Positions 36,368-46,150 are shown, counted from the stretch's first letter. The stretch is 64,000 bases of DNA from an uncultured Eubacteriales bacterium (GCA_948543815.1 CAOVHW010000002.1:62001-126000), one strand, 5' to 3'. Notes: generated by a model not told the origin, from the sequence alone. Numbers and translations: made by a program.

Positions 36368-36396
36368 TTGACAATTTTTTCTTTTCGTGATATTAT
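36368..36396 (+). promoter_or_regulatory. Promoter of the cold-shock gene
   Basis: TTGACA (36368-36373), 17-base spacer and TATTAT (36391-36396), starting only 8 bases after the rny stop; the leader of about 45 bases is short for a cold-induced mRNA. Confidence 0.75.
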
Positions 36397-36449
36397 AAAG
36401 ACGCAGTATGTTGATATCTATTGTTTATTTTTTTAGGAGGATTTATTTA

Positions 36450-36653
36450 ATGAAAGTTGGTACTGTTAAGTGGTTTAATGCGGAAAAAGGTTTTGGATTT
36501 ATTTCCGTTCCTGGTGAAGATGATGTATTTGTTCACTTTTCCGCGATTAACTCTGAAGGATATAAAACTTTAGAAGAAGGCCAAAAGGTTGAATTTGAGA
36601 TAGTAAACGGAGCTAAAGGTTTACAAGCTGCAAATGTTACGCCAGTTGCTTAA
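36450..36653 (+). CDS. Cold-shock protein, CspA family
   Basis: OB-fold RNA chaperone of 67 residues: VGTVKWFNAEKGFGFISVPG (RNP1 KGFGFI), then DDVFVHFSAI (RNP2 VFVHF) and EEGQKVEFEIVNG. Binds single-stranded RNA or DNA and melts mRNA structure. Start at ATG 36450 behind AGGAGG; an upstream in-frame ATG at 36408 has no site. Single-gene unit with its own promoter and terminator. Confidence 0.97.
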   Translation: MKVGTVKWFNAEKGFGFISVPGEDDVFVHFSAINSEGYKTLEEGQKVEFEIVNGAKGLQAANVTPVA

Positions 36654-36658
36654 TATTT

Positions 36659-36688
36659 AATCTCTCATTTATGAGGGATTTTTTTTTA
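36659..36688 (+). terminator. Terminator after the cold-shock gene
   Basis: AATCTCTCAT (36659-36668) pairs with ATGAGGGATT (36671-36680), one G-T pair, then eight T residues. Confidence 0.85.
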
Positions 36689-36697
36689 CACTTTTTC

Positions 36698-36726
36698 TTG
36701 TCAATTAATGCATTATTTTGTATAAT
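36698..36726 (+). promoter_or_regulatory. Promoter of the comM-like operon
   Basis: TTGTCA (36698-36703), 17-base spacer and a perfect TATAAT (36721-36726), 26 bases before the start. Confidence 0.75.
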
Positions 36727-36751
36727 GTAAAAAAATTATTGGAGTACAATT

Positions 36752-38281
36752 ATGATAGCTAAAATTTTAAGCGGTGCATTAATTGGTATCGAAGGTTATA
36801 TTGTTAATGTTGAAGTCGATATCAGTCAGGGGCTGCCCGGAATTGATATTGTTGGCTTGCCGGATTCAGCTGTTAAAGAATCAAAAGAACGTGTACGAAC
36901 TGCATTAAAAAATACAAAGCATGCATTACCTGCAAGAAGAATAACTATAAATCTTGCACCGGCTGATATCCGTAAAGAAGGTCCTGCTTTTGATTTACCG
37001 ATTGCTATTGGGATTTTGGTTTGTATGGGAATAATTGATTGTGAAAAAATTAACGATACTTTCATAATTGGTGAACTTTCGCTTGACGGAACAATTCGTC
37101 ATGTAAATGGAATTTTACCGATGATTTATAGCGCGTTTAAAAATAATATTAAAAAGTGTATTGTTCCTTTTGCAAATGCTGAAGAAGCAGCTATTGTTGA
37201 AGGAATTGAAGTTGTTGCCGTAAAAAATTTAGAAGAATTGTTATCACATTTTAATTTGCAATCTTTATCTCCAATAAAAATTAATGTCAATAGTATTTTC
37301 CAAAATACATCCGAAATATTTGACTTGGATTTTGCAGATGTTAAGGGGCAAGAAAATGTTAAGCGCGCAATAGAAATTGCAGCTGCTGGTAATCATAATA
37401 TTTTGATGATTGGACCGCCAGGTTCAGGTAAAACAATGATTGCAAAAAGGTTACCAGGAATATTGCCAGATTTAACGTTTGAAGAATCTGTTGATGTAAC
37501 AAAAATTTATAGTGTTGCAGGATTGTTGACAAGTAAAAATATTTTGATTGTGCGGCGACCGTTTCGTTCTCCACATCATACAATTTCTTATTCAGCATTA
37601 ACTGGTGGAGGAAGAATTCCGAAACCTGGAGAAATAAGTTTGGCACACAATGGAGTTTTGTTTTTAGATGAGTTGCCAGAATTCCACAAAAATGTTTTGG
37701 AAGTTATGCGTCAACCGTTGGAAGACAAATATATTACAATTTCGCGTGTCAACAGCACGATTACTTATCCTGCAAATTTTATGATGGTTGCGTCAATGAA
37801 TCCGTGTCCGTGTGGATATTACGGCTCGAGTACGAAATGTAATTGTACGTCAGGCGAGATTAGCAGATATTTGAATAAAATTTCTGGGCCGATGCTTGAT
37901 AGAATTGACATACAAGTTGAAGCGGCAGCGGTTGATTATAAAGATTTGAGTAGCGTAAAAAAATCGGAAACTTCGTTGCAAATAAAGCAAAGAGTTATTC
38001 AAGCGCAAGATATACAGGCACGGCGTTATAAAAATTTGAAAGTAAAATTTAATTCACAGCTTTCAGCTGCGCAAATTGAGCAGTACTGCAAAATTGATGA
38101 ACAAGGTCAAAATATTTTACGTCAGGCTTTTAACAGTTTAAATTTGAGTGCGCGTGCGTACAACAAAATTTTAAAGGTTGCGCGTACGATTGCCGATTTG
38201 GATTTTGCACAAAATATTTTACCGCAACATATTGCGGAAGCAGTGCAGTACAGAAATTTAGATCGAAAATATTGGAATTAA
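36752..38281 (+). CDS. YifB/ComM family Mg-chelatase-like AAA ATPase
   Basis: A 509-residue hexameric AAA+ motor; the ComM branch promotes branch migration of DNA during transformation. N-terminal Lon-like S5 domain (about 1-165: LIGIEGYIVNVEVDISQGLP, PARRITINLAPADIRKEG), AAA core (about 190-390) with Walker A IGPPGSGKTMIAKRLPGILP, HHTISYSALTGGG, FLDELPEF, and a cysteine loop NPCPCGYYG; C-terminal SARAYNKILKVARTIADL. GGAG precedes the ATG. A stem-loop directly follows the stop, before the zinc-ribbon gene. Confidence 0.95.
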   Translation: MIAKILSGALIGIEGYIVNVEVDISQGLPGIDIVGLPDSAVKESKERVRTALKNTKHALPARRITINLAPADIRKEGPAFDLPIAIGILVCMGIIDCEKINDTFIIGELSLDGTIRHVNGILPMIYSAFKNNIKKCIVPFANAEEAAIVEGIEVVAVKNLEELLSHFNLQSLSPIKINVNSIFQNTSEIFDLDFADVKGQENVKRAIEIAAAGNHNILMIGPPGSGKTMIAKRLPGILPDLTFEESVDVTKIYSVAGLLTSKNILIVRRPFRSPHHTISYSALTGGGRIPKPGEISLAHNGVLFLDELPEFHKNVLEVMRQPLEDKYITISRVNSTITYPANFMMVASMNPCPCGYYGSSTKCNCTSGEISRYLNKISGPMLDRIDIQVEAAAVDYKDLSSVKKSETSLQIKQRVIQAQDIQARRYKNLKVKFNSQLSAAQIEQYCKIDEQGQNILRQAFNSLNLSARAYNKILKVARTIADLDFAQNILPQHIAEAVQYRNLDRKYWN

Positions 38282-38282
38282 T

Positions 38283-38316
38283 AATTTTTGCCGTATGTAT
38301 GGCAAAATTTTTTTAT
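38283..38316 (+). terminator. Hairpin after the comM-like gene
   Basis: TTTTGCC (38286-38292) pairs with GGCAAAA (38301-38307), followed by seven T residues. A partial terminator is likely because genes continue on the same strand. Confidence 0.65.
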
Positions 38317-38337
38317 ATAAAATTTAGTGAGGGCGAT

Positions 38338-38580
38338 ATGAAAAATTTTAAGCAGGTTGCGATTTATACTGATAAACTTGAAAGTGTTTTTTGTAATTTA
38401 TGTGGCGCCGAGATTAAAAAAAATCGATTCGGTTATTTCGATGATTATTTGAGCGTAAATAAAACTTGGGATTATACTTCAAATTTTGACGGCTTGACGC
38501 ATTCTTTTGATTTATGCCAAAATTGTTGTAAAAATTTAATTGCAAAAATGAAAATTAAACCTGGTGATTCTCATGATTAA
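38338..38580 (+). CDS. Small zinc-ribbon-like protein
   Basis: An 80-residue protein with two CxxC pairs, FCNLCGAEIKK (about 20-30) and DLCQNCCKNL (about 63-72), separated by about 40 residues, suggesting a structural zinc site. The family is not recognised; short proteins of this kind are common in Clostridia. Start at ATG 38338, six bases after GAGGG; the frame is open upstream but lacks a site. The stop overlaps the engB start by 8 bases, so translation is coupled. Confidence 0.65.
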   Translation: MKNFKQVAIYTDKLESVFCNLCGAEIKKNRFGYFDDYLSVNKTWDYTSNFDGLTHSFDLCQNCCKNLIAKMKIKPGDSHD

Positions 38581-39151
38581 TAATGTAAATTTAGAAATTG
38601 TTGCGGGAAATCCATCGCAGTTTCCTAAAAATAATTTGCCACAATTTGTTTTTGTCGGCAAATCTAATGTCGGTAAATCTTCGCTGATTAATGCAATGCT
38701 CAATCGAAAATCTTTGGCGCGTACCAGTAATTCACCCGGAAAAACTCGCACTATCAATTTTTATAATGTCGATGATAAATTATATTTTGTTGATTTGCCA
38801 GGATATGGCTATGCGCGTGCGTCAAAATCCGAAATTCAAAAATGGAACAAACTTATTGAAAAATATTTTGACAATAATAATGTTCTTCGTTTGATTTTAC
38901 TATTAATTGATATTCGACACTCTCCCGGGCAAAATGATAAATTGATGTATGATTGGCTGAAATTTTATAACTTTGAAACAATTATTGTTGCGACTAAAGC
39001 CGACAAAATTAAGTCAAACCAATTTGAAATTAATATAGATGAAATAAAAAAAAAATTAAATGCTAACGAAATTATTTTACCGTTTTCTAGCCAAACAAAA
39101 TTTAATCGTGATAAACTTTGGGAAATTATAAAAGAGAAGGGGATAGTATGA
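38573..39151 (+). CDS. engB: Ribosome biogenesis GTPase EngB (YsxC/YihA)
   Basis: Essential GTPase of 192 residues that assists large-subunit assembly. Motifs: PQFVFVGKSNVGKSSLINA (G1), KTRTINFYN (G2), VDLPGYGYARAS (G3), VATKADKI (G4) and a C-terminal PFSSQTKFN (G5-like). Start at ATG 38573, after GGTG; a GTG at 38564 is in frame but lacks spacing. The stop overlaps the uvrB start (ATGA). Confidence 0.95.
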   Translation: MINNVNLEIVAGNPSQFPKNNLPQFVFVGKSNVGKSSLINAMLNRKSLARTSNSPGKTRTINFYNVDDKLYFVDLPGYGYARASKSEIQKWNKLIEKYFDNNNVLRLILLLIDIRHSPGQNDKLMYDWLKFYNFETIIVATKADKIKSNQFEINIDEIKKKLNANEIILPFSSQTKFNRDKLWEIIKEKGIV

Positions 39152-41112
39152 ATTTTGAACTTGTGTCAAAATTTTTACCGACTGGCGATCAACCTCAAGC
39201 TATTGAGAAATTGACAGACGGTTTTTTGCATGGTGAAAAATTTCAGACGTTAATGGGTGTAACTGGTTCTGGAAAAACTTTTACGATGGCAAATATTATT
39301 CAAAAATTAAATCGCCCAACGCTTGTTATTGCACACAATAAAACTTTAGCGGCACAATTATACAGTGAGTTCAAGGAATTTTTTCCGCATAACGCTGTAG
39401 AGTATTTTGTTTCTTATTATGATTATTATCAGCCTGAAGTTTATTTGCCTGCAACAGACACCTATATCGAAAAAGATTCAGCTATCAATGATGAGATTGA
39501 CAAGCTTCGTTATTCTGCAACGGCTTCATTATTTGACCGGCGTGATGTAATTGTTGTCGCTAGTGTTTCTTGCATATATGGATTAGGTGATCCCGACGAA
39601 TATAATGGTATGATTCTTTCATTAAAACCGGGGTTAATTATTGACCGTGAAAAAATTTTACAACGTTTAGTTGAGTTGCAATATAACAGAAATGATTATG
39701 AATTTAAGCGTGGAACTTTTCGAGTGCGTGGCGATGTTGTGGAAATTTTCCCGCCTTATTCATCTGAATTTGCATTACGTGTAGAAATGTTTGGCGATGA
39801 AATTGAAAGAATTTTAGAATTTCAACCTATCAGTGGAAAAATTATTGGTAAAAGAAATTATACAGCTATTATGCCGGCATCACATTATGTTGCGTCGAAA
39901 GAAAAGTTGGATTTCGCAATTAAAAACATAAAAAAAGAATTGCGTGAGCATGTAAAATTTTTGCGCGAAAATGACAAATTAATTGAGGCGCAACGAATTG
40001 AACAGCGAACAAATTATGATATCGAAATGATAAAAGAAGTTGGATTTTGTAGCGGTATTGAAAATTATTCGCGCCATATTGATAATCGGCCGGAAGGTAG
40101 TGCACCGAGTACATTGTTTGATTATTTTCCGGAAGATTTTTTTTTGATTATTGATGAATCGCATGTAACGATTCCGCAAATTAATGCGATGTATAAAGGT
40201 GATTTGTCACGTAAAAATACTTTGATTGATTATGGTTTTCGATTACCATCAGCGCGTGATAATCGGCCGTTAAAGTTTTCAGAATTTGAAAGCAAAATTA
40301 ATCAATTGCTTTTTGTTTCGGCAACGCCTGCAAATTATGAGCGTGAAAAATCATCGCACATAGTTGAGCAAATAATTCGCCCGACAGGATTGTTAGACCC
40401 TGAAATTTTTATTCATGGAACGGCAAGCCAAATTGACAATTTAATTGAGCAAATAAATCTTACGACGGCAAACAATGAAAAAGTTTTGGTGACGACGCTT
40501 ACAAAAAAAATGGCCGAGAATTTAACCGATTATTTAAATGAAAATTCGATACGTGTGAAATATTTGCATTCGGATATTGATACTCTTGAGCGCGTGAAAA
40601 TAATTCATGACTTGCGGACAAACGTTTTTGATGTTATTGTCGGAATAAATTTACTGCGTGAGGGCCTTGATATTCCCGAAGTTTCACTCATTGCAATTTT
40701 AGATGCGGATAAAGAAGGATTTTTGCGTTCCGAAACTTCTCTCATTCAAACTATTGGGCGAGCCGCACGAAATGTTCATGGTCGAATAATTATGTACGCT
40801 GATACGATTACAAAATCTATGAAAAAAGCAATTGACGAAACACAGCGTCGTCGTTGTATCCAAGAAAAATATAACAAAGAGCACAATATTACGCCGCAAA
40901 CCATAAAAAAAGATGTGCGTGAAATAATTCAAGCAACCGAAAAAATTGAAGAAAATGTTGAGAAGCCAAACAAATTTATGAGTAAAAAAGAGGTTGAGAA
41001 AAAAATTGCGGCGCTTACAAAAAAAATGGAAAAATTATCACTTGAATTGAATTTCGAAGAAGCAATTATGTGCCGCGATGAGATAGATGAATTGAAAAAA
41101 ATTTTTGGCTAA
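39148..41112 (+). CDS. uvrB: UvrABC system protein B
   Basis: Excision-repair damage-recognition subunit, 654 residues. Walker A MGVTGSGKTFTMANI, the beta-hairpin YYDYYQPEVYLPATDTYIEK, FVSATPANYE (motif III-like), the helicase motifs GINLLREGLDIPEVSL and QTIGRAARN, and a C-terminal UVR motif (LELNFEEAIMCRDEI) for UvrC contact. Start at ATG 39148 behind AAGGGGA; upstream ATG 39118 is inside engB. uvrA is not adjacent, unlike in many relatives. Only 2 bases separate it from the convergent cls gene. Confidence 0.98.
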   Translation: MNFELVSKFLPTGDQPQAIEKLTDGFLHGEKFQTLMGVTGSGKTFTMANIIQKLNRPTLVIAHNKTLAAQLYSEFKEFFPHNAVEYFVSYYDYYQPEVYLPATDTYIEKDSAINDEIDKLRYSATASLFDRRDVIVVASVSCIYGLGDPDEYNGMILSLKPGLIIDREKILQRLVELQYNRNDYEFKRGTFRVRGDVVEIFPPYSSEFALRVEMFGDEIERILEFQPISGKIIGKRNYTAIMPASHYVASKEKLDFAIKNIKKELREHVKFLRENDKLIEAQRIEQRTNYDIEMIKEVGFCSGIENYSRHIDNRPEGSAPSTLFDYFPEDFFLIIDESHVTIPQINAMYKGDLSRKNTLIDYGFRLPSARDNRPLKFSEFESKINQLLFVSATPANYEREKSSHIVEQIIRPTGLLDPEIFIHGTASQIDNLIEQINLTTANNEKVLVTTLTKKMAENLTDYLNENSIRVKYLHSDIDTLERVKIIHDLRTNVFDVIVGINLLREGLDIPEVSLIAILDADKEGFLRSETSLIQTIGRAARNVHGRIIMYADTITKSMKKAIDETQRRRCIQEKYNKEHNITPQTIKKDVREIIQATEKIEENVEKPNKFMSKKEVEKKIAALTKKMEKLSLELNFEEAIMCRDEIDELKKIFG

Positions 41113-41114
41113 TT

Positions 41115-42584
41115 TTAAAGCAATGGTGCAAATAATCTTGAAATTGATTCTTTTATTTTAGTGAAATTTGAGCGTTGCAAGTAATCTTCATAAAAAATTT
41201 GCTCGCAATCATTTAAATCATCTATAAAAACTTTTTCAAATTTTTCGGTTACATTTTTGTCATAAATAAAAGAATTGATTTCAAAATTTAATTTAAAGCT
41301 GCGAATATCCATGTTTGCACTGCCGACGGATGAAATTTTTCCATCGATTAAAATTAATTTGCTGTGGACAAATCCTTTTTTGTATTCATAACATTTTGCG
41401 CCAGCTTCAAGTAATTCGCCAATGTATGATAAATTTGCCCATTTCACAAAAGGATGATCAGGTTTTGATGGAATAATTATTTTTACGTCAATTCCAGAAA
41501 TTGCTGCGATTTTCAGTGCATTTATTACGCTTTCTTCCGGAATAAAGTAAGGAGTTTGGATATAAATCGAAGTTTCGGCTTCGTTTATCATTTTGAAATA
41601 ATTGTATTCGATAGCTGGATGATGTGTATCGGGACCGCTGCTGACAATTTGCATGCTTGTGCAGTCAACAGTTTCAAGTTTCGGAAAATATTTTTCTTCC
41701 AATTCAATTTTATTATTGCCGGCAAAATTCCAATCCATGATAAAACGTAATTCGAGTTGTTTAACGGCATCGCCAAAAATTTTTATATGAATATCGCGCC
41801 AAAATCCAAATTTTTTTGATTTACCCAAATATTCGTCGCCAATATTAATTCCGCCGACGTAGCCGATTTTTCCGTCGATAACACAAATTTTTCGATGATT
41901 GCGGAAATTTGCACGGAAAAAACGTGGTGGCAAAAATGAAACCACTTGTCCACCAGCTTTTATTAAATTATCGAAGAAATGTTTTGAGGTTAGAATTGAG
42001 CCCATGCCATCAAAAAGTAATTTAACTTCTACGCCTTCATTAATTTTTTTGACGAGTATGTTAGCAATTTTTTTACCTAATTCATCATCGTGAAAAATAT
42101 AATATTGAAGATGAATGAAATTTTGTGCGTTTTCAATATCTTCGATGAGTGAGTCAAATTTTTCGACACCATCGTAAAATAAATTTAATTTATTATTTAA
42201 TGTAATAGGATTTTTACCGAGCCGATAGTTCATATAAACCATATCACTGAAATGTTCGTAACCCGGAATTTGTAAAATATTATCCTTGCTTTTCAAAATA
42301 TTTTGTTGCTCTAAAAAATAATTTCCTTCGTCAAACATACTTAAATATTTTTCATATAAATTGTTATCAAATTTTGATTTAAGCATAAATATTTTATGTT
42401 TTCGTGCTTCGAGTCCAAATAATAAATATAAAATGAAGCCGAAATACGGCAATATATTTAATATAATTATCCATGCCCATGTTACTACTGGACTTTTTCG
42501 TTCAAAAAATACTATCAAAATCGTAAAAATTATGTTCAGTATAAAAAATATTTGTAATAAAAGTGATACCACTTCGCTTAGCAT
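41115..42584 (-). CDS. cls: Cardiolipin synthase
   Basis: Membrane phospholipase-D-fold enzyme of 489 residues that joins two phosphatidylglycerols into cardiolipin. Two N-terminal membrane helices (about 3-25, 33-55), then two PLD domains with HKD motifs: RNHRKICVIDGKIGYVGGIN and FVHSKLILIDGKISSVGSAN. Full length for ClsA/YwnE type. AGGAGG lies 8 bases before ATG 42584. Single gene. Confidence 0.95.
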   Translation of the reverse strand: MLSEVVSLLLQIFFILNIIFTILIVFFERKSPVVTWAWIIILNILPYFGFILYLLFGLEARKHKIFMLKSKFDNNLYEKYLSMFDEGNYFLEQQNILKSKDNILQIPGYEHFSDMVYMNYRLGKNPITLNNKLNLFYDGVEKFDSLIEDIENAQNFIHLQYYIFHDDELGKKIANILVKKINEGVEVKLLFDGMGSILTSKHFFDNLIKAGGQVVSFLPPRFFRANFRNHRKICVIDGKIGYVGGINIGDEYLGKSKKFGFWRDIHIKIFGDAVKQLELRFIMDWNFAGNNKIELEEKYFPKLETVDCTSMQIVSSGPDTHHPAIEYNYFKMINEAETSIYIQTPYFIPEESVINALKIAAISGIDVKIIIPSKPDHPFVKWANLSYIGELLEAGAKCYEYKKGFVHSKLILIDGKISSVGSANMDIRSFKLNFEINSFIYDKNVTEKFEKVFIDDLNDCEQIFYEDYLQRSNFTKIKESISRLFAPLL

Positions 42585-42681
42585 ACTTTATTCCTCCTAT
42601 TTTTTTTCATTCAATCTTAGCATATGTTGAATATAAAAAACAAATTTGCTAAAATAATAAAAAATTGAAAGGATGAAAACT

Positions 42682-43065
42682 ATGACCCTCGGCGATATTT
42701 TCTTTATCATTTTTATTGCTCTCGCTATTATTTTTACCGCTCTCTATTTTTTAAATAGGTGGGCTATTAAAAAATATGGTTCCCAACAAGATATAATTGA
42801 AAAATCTAAAATGTCCATTAATATTTTTGTTATCGATAAAAAAAAAATGCGTATTAATGACGCAAATTTTCCTAAAGCTATCTATTCCTCTATTCCGAAA
42901 TTCTATAAGTTCTTAAAATTACCTATCGTTAAAGCTAAAGTCGGTAATAAAATTATGGATCTTATCTGCGATAAAAAAGTTTTTAAATCTATCGATGTTA
43001 AAAAAAATTGCAAGGTCGAATTGGCCGGTATTTATATCATCTCCCTTGTTAAAAAATTAAAATAA
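42682..43065 (+). CDS. Hypothetical membrane protein, 127 residues
   Basis: Not recognised by name, although similar small proteins are widespread in Clostridia. One N-terminal membrane helix (about 4-24, IFFIIFIALAIIFTALYFL), then a basic soluble part with repeated beta-like blocks (SINIFVIDKKKMRIND, PIVKAKVGNKIMDLICD, VKKNCKVELAGIYIISLV). Start at ATG 42682, 8 bases after AAAGGA; ATG 42673 is in frame but overlaps that site. Single gene with a strong terminator. Confidence 0.65.
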   Translation: MTLGDIFFIIFIALAIIFTALYFLNRWAIKKYGSQQDIIEKSKMSINIFVIDKKKMRINDANFPKAIYSSIPKFYKFLKLPIVKAKVGNKIMDLICDKKVFKSIDVKKNCKVELAGIYIISLVKKLK

Positions 43066-43106
43066 TATTGTTACAAGATGAAAATCTTGAACAATATTTT
43101 TTTTAT
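43064..43106 (+). terminator. Terminator after the 127-residue membrane protein gene
   Basis: Stem AATATTGTT (43064-43072) with AACAATATT (43090-43098), extended by CAAGAT (43074-43079) with ATCTTG (43084-43089), then a run of T residues. Confidence 0.88.
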
Positions 43107-43244
43107 TTTTTTATAACAAATAAAAATTTTCTAGCTAAATAGTGTATAATAATTATGTTAGTTCAATATAAAAATTTTATTGAAAAATTAATTTCCCATT
43201 GCTATTATTTCATGTAGATAATTTTAAAATTTTGGAGGAATTTT

Positions 43245-44894
43245 ATGATATCTTATTGGAAAATTTTTTTTAATTTTATTGGCGGGCTTGGCTTGCTTTT
43301 ATATGGTATGTATATTATGGCCGATGGCTTACAAAAAATTGCTGGCTCCAAAATGAAAAAACTCCTCGAAATTTTAACTCGTAATAAATTAATGAGTGTT
43401 ATTGTCGGCGCATTCGTTACCGGTTTGATTCACAGCAGTGCCGCCGTTACTGTTATGATTGTTGGTTTCGTAAATGCCGGTCTAATGGATTTAACTCAAT
43501 CTGTTGGAATTATTATGGGTGCAAATGTTGGGACAACTGTAACAAGTTGGCTTATATCAAGTGTAGAATGGTTAGAAATTTTAAGTCCAGCAAATATTGC
43601 ACCAATAGCTATTGGTGTAGGCGCAGCGATGATTTTATTTACAAAAAAAGAAAAAATTTGTAACATCGGAATGGTTACAGTTGGTTTTGGACTTTTATTT
43701 ATTGGTATAAATTCTATGACGCAAGCTTGTTTACCATTAAGTCATTCACCGTATCTTAAGCAAGCTTTTTTGATTATGGGGAAAAATCCATTTCTTGGAT
43801 TATTAGCAGGAACTTTGATAACAGCTATTTTGCAGAGTAGTGCGGCATCAGTTGGAATTTTGCAATCTCTTGCAATTTTAAATTTAGTGCCATGGAACAG
43901 TGCTGTTTATATAATTATGGGGCAAAATATTGGAACATGTTTTACGTCGTTGTTGTCAAGTATCGGGACATCGAAAAATGCTAAAGCAACAGCTTATTTG
44001 CATTTAATTTTTAATTTATTTGGCAGCTTAATTTTTTCAGCTATCGCAATTTTATTTTTTACATATATAAATCCGCGAATAGGATTTGAATTTATAAATT
44101 TAACGCAAATAAGTATTGTACATAGCGTATTTAACATTGCGACGACAATAATGCTTTACCCATTTAGCAATCAACTTATAAAAATAGCGCAATTTTTTGT
44201 ACGTAATGTAAAAGATGATGAGAGCGAAGTTCCTGTTCATTTGGATGTAAGAATTCTTGAAAATCCGAACTTTGCAGTACAAAGTTGTGTAAAAGAAATC
44301 ATACGTATGGGTTATATGGCGCAAACGAATTTAAAAACGGCAATGGAAGCGCTATTAGAATTAAATGAGAAAAAAATTGAAATTGTGCTTAAGCGTGAAA
44401 AACAAATTGATACACTAAATAATGCGATTACGAAATATTTGATTAAAATTTGCAATACTGGCGTTAACCGCAAAGAAAATAAATTTTTGACGCGACTTTT
44501 TCACACAGTGAGTGATATCGAAAGAATTGGTGACCATTGTGAAAATATTGCGGACGTTGCAAAATATATGATAAAAGAAGATTTGACATTTTCAACTCAG
44601 CCAATACAAGAATTGACAGAAATATTTAATATGACAATTTTGTGTTATGACAGTAGTTTAAAGTCGCTTGAAAAAAATGACAAAATAATTGCAATGCAAA
44701 CGGTAACACTAGAAAAAAATATAGACTCACTCGAAAAAGAATTGCGTAATATCCATATTGAACGCCTTTCACATAATCAATACGATGCGAAATCACATGT
44801 CGCATTTCTCGATACAATTTCAAATTTGGAAAGAATATCTGACCACGCTTTAAACATTTCACAGCTTGTGCTAAAATATAAACGCACTTCATAA
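43245..44894 (+). CDS. Na/Pi cotransporter family protein with PhoU-like domain
   Basis: A 549-residue phosphate transporter. The membrane part has the two inverted Na_Pi repeats with TGLIHSSAAVTVMIVGF and AILQSSAASVGILQSLA (QSS-type motifs) and GANVGTTVTSWLI and GQNIGTCFTSLLSS. A C-terminal PhoU-like helical domain (about 335-545, IERIGDHCENIADVAKY and ERISDHALNISQLV) is probably regulatory. GGAGG lies 9 bases before the start. It is followed by pgk after 26 bases. Confidence 0.92.
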   Translation: MISYWKIFFNFIGGLGLLLYGMYIMADGLQKIAGSKMKKLLEILTRNKLMSVIVGAFVTGLIHSSAAVTVMIVGFVNAGLMDLTQSVGIIMGANVGTTVTSWLISSVEWLEILSPANIAPIAIGVGAAMILFTKKEKICNIGMVTVGFGLLFIGINSMTQACLPLSHSPYLKQAFLIMGKNPFLGLLAGTLITAILQSSAASVGILQSLAILNLVPWNSAVYIIMGQNIGTCFTSLLSSIGTSKNAKATAYLHLIFNLFGSLIFSAIAILFFTYINPRIGFEFINLTQISIVHSVFNIATTIMLYPFSNQLIKIAQFFVRNVKDDESEVPVHLDVRILENPNFAVQSCVKEIIRMGYMAQTNLKTAMEALLELNEKKIEIVLKREKQIDTLNNAITKYLIKICNTGVNRKENKFLTRLFHTVSDIERIGDHCENIADVAKYMIKEDLTFSTQPIQELTEIFNMTILCYDSSLKSLEKNDKIIAMQTVTLEKNIDSLEKELRNIHIERLSHNQYDAKSHVAFLDTISNLERISDHALNISQLVLKYKRTS

Positions 44895-44920
44895 TTAAAA
44901 TAATTTTTGGAGGTTTTGTT

Positions 44921-46111
44921 ATGCTAAATAAAAAAACTATTGACGATTTGGATGTTCATGGCAAAAAAGTTTTGCTGCGCTGTGATTTTAATGTTCCAAT
45001 ACAAGATGGTGAAATAACTGATACAAATCGTATTGTTGCAGCCCTGCCAACTATAAAAAAATTAGTTGATGATGGAGCAAAACTTATTTTGTGTTCACAT
45101 CTTGGTAAGCCAAAAGGCCCTGACAAAAATTTTTCACTCGAACCAGTAGCAAAAAAATTGTCAGAGCTTTTGAACAAAAATGTTTTTTTTGCTGACGATG
45201 ATGAAGTTGTTGGTGAAAATGCAAAAAAAATTGTAAGTGAACTCAAAGATGGTGAAATAGTTTTATTGCAGAATACTCGTTTTCGTCCTGAGGAGACAAA
45301 AAATATTGACGAATTTTCAATGCAACTTGCATCACTCGCAGATATTTATGTAAATGATGCATTTGGTTCGGCACATCGTGCGCATTGTTCAACAGTTGGT
45401 GTAACAAAATATATAAAAGAAACGGCTGTTGGCTATTTGATGCAAAAAGAAATAGAATTTTTGGGCAATGCGGTTAATAATCCAAAACGTCCGTTTGTAG
45501 CAATTCTTGGCGGGGCAAAAGTTTCTGACAAAATTAATGTTATAAATAATTTGCTAGACAAAGTTGACAAATTAATTATTGGCGGTGGAATGGCTTATAC
45601 TTTTTTGAAAGCACAAGGCTATGAAATTGGTCAATCATTGCTCGAGGAAGATAAATTGGATTATGCACGTGAAATGATGCAAAAAGCTAAAGAAAAAAAT
45701 GTCGAATTAATTTTACCTGTCGATATAGTTGTTGTTCAAGAATTTAAGAACGATACGCCATATAAAACTGTTCCAATAGATAAAATCGAAAAAAATTGGA
45801 TGGGCGTTGATATTGGTGAAGAAACTCGTATGAATTTTACAATCGCATTGCAAAATGCAAAAACTGTAATTTGGAATGGACCAATGGGTGTGTTTGAGTT
45901 TAGGAATTTTGCACGAGGTACATTAGCTGTTGCAAATGCTTTGGCAGACTTAGATGCAACAACAATTATTGGCGGCGGAGATTCTGCAGCGGCTATAAAT
46001 AAATTAGGTTTTAAAAATAAAATGACACATATTTCAACCGGTGGCGGCGCATCTTTAGAATTTTTAGAAGGTAAAGATTTACCTGGTATCATTGCTATTC
46101 AAAATAAATAA
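44921..46111 (+). CDS. pgk: Phosphoglycerate kinase
   Basis: Glycolytic kinase of 396 residues, full length for bacteria. N-terminal KVLLRCDFNVPIQDG, the ILCSHLGKPKG loop, VNDAFGSAHRAHCS, FVAILGGAKVSDKI, GPMGVFEFRNFARGT and the nucleotide loop IIGGGDSAAAINKLG are all intact. GGAGG precedes the ATG. The usual glycolytic neighbours gap and tpiA are absent; here it follows a phosphate transporter. Confidence 0.98.
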   Translation: MLNKKTIDDLDVHGKKVLLRCDFNVPIQDGEITDTNRIVAALPTIKKLVDDGAKLILCSHLGKPKGPDKNFSLEPVAKKLSELLNKNVFFADDDEVVGENAKKIVSELKDGEIVLLQNTRFRPEETKNIDEFSMQLASLADIYVNDAFGSAHRAHCSTVGVTKYIKETAVGYLMQKEIEFLGNAVNNPKRPFVAILGGAKVSDKINVINNLLDKVDKLIIGGGMAYTFLKAQGYEIGQSLLEEDKLDYAREMMQKAKEKNVELILPVDIVVVQEFKNDTPYKTVPIDKIEKNWMGVDIGEETRMNFTIALQNAKTVIWNGPMGVFEFRNFARGTLAVANALADLDATTIIGGGDSAAAINKLGFKNKMTHISTGGGASLEFLEGKDLPGIIAIQNK

Positions 46112-46112
46112 T

Positions 46113-46150
46113 AAAAAAAATGACCTTGAGTTAAACTCAGGGTCATTTTT
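46113..46150. terminator. Bidirectional terminator between pgk and the large orphan
   Basis: AAATGACC and TGAGT on the left arm (46118-46131) pair with ACTCA and GGTCATTT on the right (46135-46148), loop TTAA, with a T-run to the right and A-run to the left. Confidence 0.85.

Noticed and set aside
44626..44892. An 88-codon antisense ORF over the end of the Na/Pi cotransporter gene
   Set aside because: It lies inside the cotransporter coding region and has no start signal.
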